From: Avoscillospira_A sp052117125
GTDB taxonomy: Bacteria; Bacillota; Clostridia; Oscillospirales; Oscillospiraceae
NCBI RefSeq assembly: GCF_052117125.1
Contig: NZ_JBQKJT010000005.1
Coordinates: 62,001 to 126,000, forward strand
DNA: 64,000 nt
Direction: 5' to 3'
Both the position numbers and the translations under genes were made by a program. The notes below the pieces were generated by a model. It was given only the letters and a program-made list of their open reading frames with translations. It was not told the origin of the DNA and did no database searches. This document shows, piece after piece, positions 58,656-64,000 of this stretch (position 1 is the stretch's first letter; the number at the start of each line of letters is the position of its first letter).

Positions 58656-58789
58656 ATGTTCCCACGGATTTTAGTTAGGTGAAGTACCCGCAAACCCGCA
58701 TGGCGTCTGGGTTTTTCGGCATTTTCGTGGGAACATTTTAGAAAATCTCTCCTCGCAGAGAAATGTTCCCACAATGTTCCCACGGATTT
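58656..58789. repeat. GTTCCCACG repeat cluster, candidate integrase arm sites
   Basis: ATGTTCCCACGGATTT at 58656-58671 and 58774-58789, shorter direct copy 58763-58772, inverted copy CGTGGGAACAT 58726-58736. Located 150-290 bases inside the right att site, like arm-type sites of tyrosine integrases. Confidence 0.6.
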
Positions 58790-58810
58790 CACCAAGCCAG
58801 CATATAGACG

Positions 58811-58848
58811 CAAAAATGCGGCTCACACTTTACTGTGAACCGCATTTC
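58811..58848. terminator. Hairpin near the right end of element A
   Basis: Arms AAATGCGGCTCACA and TGTGAACCGCATTT with a CTTTAC loop, A-run before and T-rich stretch after. Confidence 0.6.
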
Positions 58849-58940
58849 TGTTACTGCGTATCTTTTGTGCTGAAAACCGCTGGTTTTACGGGCTTTTCGC
58901 CGTTCCCTCCGCGTATTCCAGCACGGATATACAGACTTTC

Positions 58941-59000
58941 TTACTTGTTGAAGTAACGCTTCAGCAGGCCCTCGAAAGCCTTGCCGTGGCGGGCCTCGTC
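58941..59000 (-). pseudogene. Second rubrerythrin-like 3' end, replacement copy carried by element A
   Basis: Reads DEARHGKAFEGLLKRYFNK then TAA (58941-58943). It differs from the chromosomal end (NRYFG) and would have restored the gene after A integrated. Element B has since inserted at the same point, so it is orphaned. Confidence 0.8.
58960..59000. repeat. Attachment site at the A/B junction
   Basis: Right end of A and left end of B; matches 39520-39560 with a single mismatch (58995). Confidence 0.75.
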
Positions 59001-59139
59001 TGGTGATAGGATTCTTCTACCGTATCAATCAGACTATATAAGGCTCTCAGCGTAATCGAAAAGTTTTTTGCCCACGCTTTGCCCACAAAAAATACGCTCT
59101 GCAAATCCAGTACCGAGTCAGGCTCCACAAGGGAAATGC

Positions 59140-59439
59140 TTACTTATTCTGGCTCGATGCAGCTTTGGTTTTAGACCGGTGCCGTGTGGCTTTCTTGGTC
59201 ACATGGTCGTACTCGATCAGTCCGGCATCCATCTCGCGGATGAAGTCCTCCACGGCAATGGTCGCCACTTTGGTACTGCCCAGCTTGACCGCCCGCAGCA
59301 GCTTAACGCTGATAAGGTCATACACCATGTTCTTGTTGACCTTCAAAATCTTAGCTACCTGTGGAACCGTCAAAAACTCGCAATCAGTTCGCCGGACTTC
59401 CTCTACCGCAGCACGGGTCTGTTCATTCATTGCATTCAT
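59140..59439 (-). CDS. Excisionase-like HTH DNA-binding protein of element B
   Basis: A 99-residue protein almost identical to the one at 39700-39999, differing mainly in the tail (SKTKAASSQNK) and nearby. HTH in VPQVAKILKVNKNMVYDLISVKLLRAVKLGSTKV. Same ribosome site. Two such factors in tandem elements could act on each other's att sites. Confidence 0.82.
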   Translation of the reverse strand: MNAMNEQTRAAVEEVRRTDCEFLTVPQVAKILKVNKNMVYDLISVKLLRAVKLGSTKVATIAVEDFIREMDAGLIEYDHVTKKATRHRSKTKAASSQNK

Positions 59440-59532
59440 GCTCATGCACCTCCTACCGAAAAGTATAGGGGGTGCATGAGCATTTCGCAAAAAATTACAG
59501 ACCTAATTTTAGTCAGGGCCTTTTCGCTTCCT

Positions 59533-60195
59533 TCATACTCTGGCGATCTGTCGTTTCAGATACCAGATAATCACTCCGGAAAACTCAGCATATCGTCCAT
59601 TCGTCTTGGCCTGAAATTGTTTCAGCATACGTTCCAACTGCTGCTTCGGCACTTTCTTTCCCGGAAATTTGTCATGTAACGCTTGCTTGACTGCATCCAA
59701 CGCCGCTTTACGGTTCTCCTTCAGATAAGATGCCGGACAATTCAGATTGAGTGTGATGTTCAGATCCTTTTCAATCTCTGCATCATCAGAACAAATCGTT
59801 CCGTCTGTTTTATACTTGATTTTCTCAATGGACACTGGGTCTCGCGGGTCAACGGTCAACGGCTCGTTTCCTCGATGCTGGTCACAAGTCAGATTTTCAA
59901 ACTTTCCTGCCTGCTTTTTATTGCCGGAACATACAGCGAGCATATTGCGGTAATCAATCGTCAAGGCAGGGTCGTAATTCTCACTTTGGGGATGCTGCGG
60001 CAGATAGTGTTCAATTTGCACATTCTCCAGCGAGATGCGCCGCATACAATAGGCACACAGGCACCCTTGTTCCTCCAGCAAAGATACTTGAACCGCTTCT
60101 TTGGGTTTTCCGGACAAATTGCTATAGTCCGTCAGTCCTTTCCATTTCTCTTGAATCAGTTCATTTGGCTCTTGCTTTTTCTCTATATACAGCAT
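59533..60195 (-). CDS. ptuB: Septu system HNH endonuclease PtuB
   Basis: A 220-residue HNH nuclease of the TIGR02646/PtuB kind. The zinc/HNH core is CLCAYCMRRISLENVQIEHYLPQHPQSENYDPALTIDYRNMLAVCSGNKKQ (CxxC, then IEH and the later Asn/Cys). It is preceded by AGGTGG and starts 10 bases after ptuA. PtuA and PtuB form a complex that degrades nucleic acid after phage infection. The same pair also serves some retrons, but no reverse transcriptase is present here. Confidence 0.88.
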   Translation of the reverse strand: MLYIEKKQEPNELIQEKWKGLTDYSNLSGKPKEAVQVSLLEEQGCLCAYCMRRISLENVQIEHYLPQHPQSENYDPALTIDYRNMLAVCSGNKKQAGKFENLTCDQHRGNEPLTVDPRDPVSIEKIKYKTDGTICSDDAEIEKDLNITLNLNCPASYLKENRKAALDAVKQALHDKFPGKKVPKQQLERMLKQFQAKTNGRYAEFSGVIIWYLKRQIARV

Positions 60196-60205
60196 TGCGA
60201 TCCAC

Positions 60206-61486
60206 CTACATCCGTTCCAGTTCCAAGCTCACTTGTGCGCTGGTCAGTTCAGGATCGGCAGAACCGATTTTATCTTCAATCTGCTGCAAGATCGAAGCAG
60301 CATCGTCATAGCGCTGTTCGTCAATGGCATCGTACACCGATTGGAACATTTGCTTGATCTCAGATGGACGCTCACTGGCCCCCATGACGCTGCTCAGAAT
60401 TGCGTTTGCATCCCTACCAAACACCTCGTTCTGCGGTTCGACCGCTTGCTGATCCGTCAGAATGAGCAGATTTTCTTTCTTCACGGAGTTGATGACCAGC
60501 GGCGCATGGGTAGATACGATAAACTGGACTTTCGGGAAAATTGTCCGCAAATCGCCGATAATCCGCTGCTGCCACTGGGGATGCAGATGCAAATCGATCT
60601 CATCGATCAAAACAATGCCAGTCGTTTCCTTGAGAACATCATCGAGCAGCCACGGGTTCAAGACGGCCATACGATAAGCAATGTCAGCCACCATACTGAG
60701 GGTGTTTTTGTAGCCATCACTCAATTCTTTCATCGGATAGCGTTCTCGATCCGAATTACCATCCCGGTACAGGATATCGAGTTCGTGTGTATCCAAGTTG
60801 AATTGGACATCTACATCGTTAAATCCTGTGATACCCTGGAAGCACTGAATGATCGCAGACTTGACTGCGGACAGTTCGGGAGCCTGTGTGCCATTGGTGG
60901 CACTCTGCAAGGTCATTTTCTCAATCCACTTTCGCATCATCTTTTCGTTAGATGCTGCATCCAAGCAATCCACATAACCCATCTGACGGTTAAACTTCAT
61001 CAATTCTGAAGATTTCTTTTCCCGCTTTTGAGCCCACAAGCGTCCTGTTCCATAGTAAGAGATCAGGGGCAGTACCGGTTTTTCTCCATTCCGTACTTGA
61101 TCTTGCAGTGCCGCCGAAATCGCGGTAATTTCCTTTGCATCGACCACCGTGGTCTTGCCTTCTGCGCTTCTCAGCTCACGCTTCCATGCAATAGGCGTTC
61201 CGCCAATAACTCCAGAAGCACTGATAGAAACAGGAAATTGGGGTTGCAGTTCAACCACACTGCCCATATCGTAACACTTATTCAGTGCGTCATCCTTAGA
61301 AATACCAGGGCTGCTCATTCCATCAAATCCTGCCAAAAATGTGCCGACAGCAATGGAGGCAGCATCCAAAAGCGTAGATTTACCACTTCCATTATTGCCA
61401 ACGATCACAGTCAGTTCATGGTGGAACGTTGCTTCAAAGCGCTCGAAGCAACGGAAATTTTTGATTTCGATGCTGTTAATCTGCAT
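60206..61486 (-). CDS. ptuA: Septu system ATPase PtuA
   Basis: A 426-residue SMC/Rad50-like ATPase. Walker A GNNGSGKSTLL near the N-terminus, signature LSDGYKNTLSMVADIA, Walker B GIVLIDEIDLHLHP, and the H-loop FIVSTHAPLVINSVKKENLLILT. The mid region YYGTGRLWAQKREKK is typical of PtuA-like AAA_15 ATPases. ATG 61486 was chosen because GGAGG is 8 bases upstream. It overlaps the end of the XRE gene by 11 bases. It partners with the PtuB nuclease encoded next. Confidence 0.9.
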   Translation of the reverse strand: MQINSIEIKNFRCFERFEATFHHELTVIVGNNGSGKSTLLDAASIAVGTFLAGFDGMSSPGISKDDALNKCYDMGSVVELQPQFPVSISASGVIGGTPIAWKRELRSAEGKTTVVDAKEITAISAALQDQVRNGEKPVLPLISYYGTGRLWAQKREKKSSELMKFNRQMGYVDCLDAASNEKMMRKWIEKMTLQSATNGTQAPELSAVKSAIIQCFQGITGFNDVDVQFNLDTHELDILYRDGNSDRERYPMKELSDGYKNTLSMVADIAYRMAVLNPWLLDDVLKETTGIVLIDEIDLHLHPQWQQRIIGDLRTIFPKVQFIVSTHAPLVINSVKKENLLILTDQQAVEPQNEVFGRDANAILSSVMGASERPSEIKQMFQSVYDAIDEQRYDDAASILQQIEDKIGSADPELTSAQVSLELERM

Positions 61487-61691
61487 GGGTGACACCTCCA
61501 TTCATTGTATAGTTGATTTGATGTGTTTTGCAAAACTCTTCAATAGAGCGAATTGCCATTTGCGATGGCCTGGTTCGTTTGCGCTCCCAGCGGTTGACCG
61601 AGGCAAAGCTAACGCCTAATTCCTTTGCCAGTTCTTCTTGGCTCAAGGCACATTGTTTGCGAATGCATAAAATCAAATCCGAGTATTCCAC
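61476..61691 (-). CDS. XRE-family regulator leading the Septu operon
   Basis: A 71-residue HTH protein: LCIRKQCALSQEELAKELGVSFASVNRWERKRTRPSQMAIRSIEEFCKTH is a full HTH_3 domain. Start GTG 61691 is 7 bases behind AGGGGG. It overlaps ptuA and is read from the promoter at 61725-61753, whose -10 box sits inside a palindrome. Likely represses its own operon. Confidence 0.85.
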   Translation of the reverse strand: MEYSDLILCIRKQCALSQEELAKELGVSFASVNRWERKRTRPSQMAIRSIEEFCKTHQINYTMNGGVTHAD

Positions 61692-61716
61692 TGCTCTGCC
61701 CCCTTTATCACATCAG

Positions 61717-61753
61717 CTGCTATTATTATAGCAGGTGTTATAAATGGGAACAA
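61717..61753 (-). promoter_or_regulatory. Septu operon promoter with palindromic operator over the -10 box
   Basis: Minus strand TTGTTC (61748-61753), 17-base spacer, TATAAT (61725-61730). The palindrome CTGCTAT-N4-ATAGCAG (61717-61734) covers the -10 box. Confidence 0.68.
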
Positions 61754-61845
61754 GTCGAAATCCATCGTACCCAATATAATTTTCAAGTTTTTATACCTTG
61801 AGTGACAGTTTGGGTGACATTAGATTTTAATTTATACGGATAGCA

Positions 61846-62100
61846 CTACTCCGACCGCACACCCGGCAGTTCCACCGTCTGACCCTCAAACTGCTCAACA
61901 AAGTCCAGCAGAGCCTTACGGCTTACTTTGCGGCTGCCCAGCTTAATAGAGCGCAGATACCCGCAGCGGATCAGGTCATAGACCAGATTTTTATTGACGC
62001 GCAACAGTTTTGCTGCTTCCGGGACGGTATATAAAATATCGCGGCAAGCCAAGATTTCCATTGCGGTTTCATTGGCTTTCTGCCGCTGTTCTGATAATGA
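61846..62100 (-). CDS. HTH excisionase-like protein, second shared gene of element B
   Basis: An 84-residue HTH protein: CRDILYTVPEAAKLLRVNKNLVYDLIRCGYLRSIKLGSRKVSRKALLDFVEQFEG. It is a paralogue of the excisionase-like gene at 59140. ATG 62100 follows TAGGAG. The copy in element A has a one-base deletion. Confidence 0.82.
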   Translation of the reverse strand, partial: SLSEQRQKANETAMEILACRDILYTVPEAAKLLRVNKNLVYDLIRCGYLRSIKLGSRKVSRKALLDFVEQFEGQTVELPGVRSE

Positions 62101-62416
62101 CATATTGATCACTCCTATATCCAATATTATGTGGAGCCGCTGTACAAAGGCAGCGGCTCCACTGTTTTGTCCTATTGGCGTATCACCCGTATCCTGTTCC
62201 TGATGGACTGCCTGTTGTGACAGGACACCGTTTTCTACGCATTGGCACGCTCGCTCCTGAAACCTCCTCTCCGGAGGTCATGGCCTGCTTCCCCTGCGCT
62301 GTATCTGATACGGACGCTCATTTTGTTTTCAAAGTACAGTAAGACTGGTAAACGCTTGCCAGCCTTTCACAAGGGACAACGCGCAGTTATTCCCTGTGAA
62401 GGACAGGCAAATCTGC
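62101..62416. other. Conserved non-coding stretch with hairpin (element B)
   Basis: Counterpart of 41441-41754, with the same hairpin at 62131-62162 and about 97% identical sequence by eye. No gene is supported. Confidence 0.5.
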
Positions 62417-62491
62417 TTAGCTCAATTCAAACCGGTTCTGAATTTCTTTTATCAGCTTGAACTGGAGTTCCTGATACAAGTCCTCATCATA
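62417..62491 (-). pseudogene. Remnant of the small conjugation HTH gene
   Basis: Only the last ~24 codons, ending QEIQNRFELS-type sequence and stop at 62417-62419, remain; the intact copy is 41755-42009. Confidence 0.7.
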
Positions 62492-62823
62492 TCATCATCC
62501 ATTTCCCGCACGATAGCCGGTATCTCGGTCTTACCCGCAAGTAGGCTGGCGTGATGACGGCGGTGTCCCGATACGATCTCAAAATTGCCGTCATTTGTGG
62601 GGCGTACCAGAATGGGAACCAAAACGCCCCGTTCCTTGATACTCTCGACCGTTTCCAGCATTTTATCATCGTCTATTACCTTGAACGGATGGTTTGGGAA
62701 TGGCTCCAGCTTATCCAGCGGAAGGCTCTGCACACGCTCTTGCGTGTCTGCCTGCCGTTCCTCGTCTGTCTTGAACAGGTCGTCATAGCTGGCGAGTTGG
62801 ATATTTTTCGCGGCACTTTTCAT
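62452..62823 (-). pseudogene. Truncated ParB-like protein of element B
   Basis: About 110 codons of the ParB N-terminal domain (LDKLEPFPNHPFKVIDDDKMLETVESIKERGVLVPILVRPTNDGNFEIVSGHRRHHASLLAGKTEIPAIVREMDDD) start at ATG 62823 behind AAAGGAGG. After DDD the frame leaves the family at a deletion that joins remnant HTH DNA. The HTH and dimerisation domains are missing. Confidence 0.85.
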
Positions 62824-63595
62824 GTTCCAGCACCTCCTTTGTGAATTGCTCGTAGGCTTTGGCCACGGCGCTTCGGGGTTCAAAGCTGAAAATGCTGGCA
62901 CCCACGGCGCTCATTTCTGCCGCCTTGATGCCGCGCGGTATCTCTGTGTCATACACTCGTATTGCCTTGCCGTAGGTATCCCGCACAAGTTGGCTGATCT
63001 CCTTTGCGAAATTCGTGCGGTTGTCTACCATCGTGATGAGGATGCCGCTGATCTTCAGATTGGAGTTGAGCTGCCGCTGCACTTTGCTCACTGTGCGGAG
63101 CAGTTGCTCCAAGCCTTTTACGGGAAGATAATGGGACTGCACCGGGATAATGACACGATCCGCCGCTGTCAGCGCGTTCAGCGTCAGCATACCGAGCGAC
63201 GGGGAGCAATCGACTAAGATGTAGTCGTACTGCCGCTTGACCTCGTTCAGATAGGTTCGCAGCACCGTTTCGCGGCTCATGGTATTCACAAGGGACACCT
63301 CCAAGCCGGAAAGCTCAATGTTGGCAGGCAGTAAGTCCATGCCCTCCTTGTGGTGGAGAATGCCGTTCTGCGGCTCGATTGGGCGGTCTGAGATGATGCG
63401 CTCCAGCATGGTAGCCAGTGTGGGCGATAGTTCGTCCGGCTGCTGCCAGCCAAGCATTTCGGTCAAGTTTGCCTGACTGTCTGCGTCAATGAGCAGGACA
63501 CGCTTACCTTGCCGCGTAAGTCCTGCGCCCAGATTGACCGCTGTGGTGCTTTTGCCCACGCCGCCCTTCTGGTTTACGATTGCGATGGTCTGCAT
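62783..63595 (-). CDS. parA: ParA-family ATPase of element B
   Basis: A 270-residue ATPase: Walker A IVNQKGGVGKSTTAVNLG, A' VLLIDADSQAN, B ILVDCSPSLG. It overlaps the parB remnant by 41 bases. Such plasmid-type ParA/ParB pairs stabilise excised circular ICE forms; with ParB truncated, partitioning is probably lost. Confidence 0.9.
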   Translation of the reverse strand: MQTIAIVNQKGGVGKSTTAVNLGAGLTRQGKRVLLIDADSQANLTEMLGWQQPDELSPTLATMLERIISDRPIEPQNGILHHKEGMDLLPANIELSGLEVSLVNTMSRETVLRTYLNEVKRQYDYILVDCSPSLGMLTLNALTAADRVIIPVQSHYLPVKGLEQLLRTVSKVQRQLNSNLKISGILITMVDNRTNFAKEISQLVRDTYGKAIRVYDTEIPRGIKAAEMSAVGASIFSFEPRSAVAKAYEQFTKEVLEHEKCREKYPTRQL

Positions 63596-63631
63596 AGGTT
63601 TTTCCGTCCTTTCTTTCTGATTTTTTGCATA

Positions 63632-63671
63632 AAAAAGCGGAGCATTTCAAACAAATGAAATACTCCGCTGA
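63632..63671 (-). terminator. Terminator of the integrase gene
   Basis: AGCGGAG..ATTTCA pairs with TGAAAT..CTCCGCT; on the minus strand it is followed by six T residues. Confidence 0.75.
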
Positions 63672-63705
63672 TGCTGTCTATGAAGTTGTTATATACTATT
63701 ACGAT

Positions 63706-64000
63706 TCAGTCAAATCGAAATGCCGCCGTCAGTGCGTTTTCTGCGGCATCAGACATCTTCTCTGTGATGTGCGTGTAGTACCGCAGAGTGAACTCCAGTT
63801 TGGAATGCCCCAGCATTTCTTGCACATAACGGGGATTGAGTCCGTTTTCCGCCAGCACTGTGGCGTAGGTATGCCGCAAATTATGGAACTTGAAGTGGAT
63901 ACCCAAGTCCTTCTTGATGATACGGGCAAGAAACTTCGCACCGTTGGTGGTCAGCATCTCGCCGTTGGCTTTGACATTGATGAAGTCCGGAACTTCGATG
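63706..64000 (-). CDS. Tyrosine integrase C-terminus, truncated by the window edge
   Basis: The frame reads in from beyond base 64000. The visible 97 residues hold the catalytic end: HFKFHNLRHTYATVLAENGL (HxLRH box), YVQEMLGHSKLEFTLRYYTHI (second His and Tyr nucleophile). This is probably the working integrase of element B, at its right end. Confidence 0.9.
   Translation of the reverse strand, partial: IEVPDFINVKANGEMLTTNGAKFLARIIKKDLGIHFKFHNLRHTYATVLAENGLNPRYVQEMLGHSKLEFTLRYYTHITEKMSDAAENALTAAFRFD

Larger units (their letters stand above)
58589..58940. other. Right end of element A with integrase arm-type repeats
   Basis: No gene. Contains four GTTCCCAC-type repeats (58656-58789), a hairpin (58811-58848) and then the rubrerythrin 3' end. 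Confidence 0.6.
39561..59000. mobile_element. Integrative element A, degenerate ICE (19,440 bp)
   Basis: Bounded by two copies of the rubrerythrin 3' end in direct orientation. It carries an excisionase-like gene at the left end, an integrase N-terminus at the right end, ICE-type small HTH and sigma genes, and remains of a conjugation module (NlpC/P60 protein, VirB4 C-terminus, SNF2 helicase). Cargo: Rpn nuclease, SLH adhesin, two-component system, ECF sigma operon. The truncated integrase means it should not excise unaided; element B's integrase might act on it. Confidence 0.8.
58951..59518. repeat. Left-end direct repeat, copy in element B
   Basis: Copy of 39511-40078 with scattered substitutions and no frame changes in the excisionase-like gene. 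Confidence 0.88.
61849..62491. repeat. Second shared block, copy in element B
   Basis: Copy of 41187-41829; ends abruptly at the deletion junction with parB. Confidence 0.85.
59001..64000. mobile_element. Integrative element B, continuing past the window edge
   Basis: Starts with the same left end as A (568-bp repeat), then the Septu operon as cargo, the second shared block, truncated parB, parA and an integrase reading in from the right. All conjugation genes expected between the small HTH gene and parB are gone. Confidence 0.78.

Noticed and set aside
58656..58789. Repeat cluster considered as a CRISPR array
   Set aside because: Spacing is irregular, one copy is inverted, repeats are only 10-16 bases, and no cas genes are near; arm-type integrase sites fit better.
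59533..61691. Retron (Ec78-like) using the PtuA/PtuB pair
   Set aside because: No reverse transcriptase gene or msr/msd-like structure between 59,001 and 62,100; the plain Septu reading is simpler.

Overview
The window looks like chromosome of a Gram-positive, S-layer-bearing gut clostridium, most like the Oscillospiraceae (Oscillibacter/Flavonifractor type). The reasons are high-GC coding sequence with AGGAGG-type ribosome sites and some GTG/TTG starts, five genes for S-layer homology (SLH) proteins, pyruvate phosphate dikinase, LexA, a Soj/Spo0J system with consensus parS sites, and rubrerythrin-type oxygen-defence genes. No GC or homology computation was run; family calls come from reading motifs.

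1-32 kb is ordinary chromosome. It holds a glycosyltransferase, an alanine racemase-like enzyme, a soluble PAS-chemoreceptor behind a promoter/attenuator leader, ppdK, SLH proteins, lepA-rnhA, a cytidylate kinase-like gene, the parA-parB-(coiled-coil membrane protein)-serS operon with three parS sites, lexA, a radical SAM enzyme divergent from a lipoprotein, rlmD, an HxlR regulator/PEBP/membrane protein cluster, a zinc-ribbon protein with an ABC exporter, a ClC-type channel, a molbindin and a YibE/F-like membrane protein. 32-39.5 kb holds a giant secreted PHP/CehA-like SLH protein with a long leader RNA, then a desulforedoxin-like protein and a DUF6951-type protein. These two lie directly downstream of the 3' end of a rubrerythrin-like gene.

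From 39,561 the chromosome is interrupted by two related integrative elements in tandem, both inserted at the same point in the 3' end of that rubrerythrin-like gene. Element A (39,561-59,000, 19,440 bp) and element B (59,001 to beyond the window) begin with the same ~570-bp left end carrying an excisionase-like HTH gene. Both then have a cargo slot, and then a second shared ~640-bp block (HTH gene, hairpin, small conjugation HTH gene). In A the slot holds an Rpn-family PD-(D/E)XK nuclease plus a separate duplicate of its C-terminal domain. In B it holds an XRE regulator with a PtuA ATPase and PtuB HNH nuclease, i.e. a Septu anti-phage operon. A further carries a sigma factor, a large SLH adhesin, a LytS-like two-component system, an ECF sigma/anti-sigma/lipoprotein operon, and the wreck of a conjugation module: an NlpC/P60 protein, a helicase-VirB4 chimera and an integrase N-terminus. 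B retains ParA, a truncated ParB and an integrase C-terminus at the window edge.

Main points for follow-up: the exchangeable defence slot in tandem elements; the Rpn nuclease with an internal translation start and a free-standing copy of the same C-terminal module, suggesting an intragenic antitoxin duplicated into its own gene; the Septu operon with a palindrome over its -10 box; and two overlapping palindromes that form mutually exclusive hairpins ahead of the two-component system.
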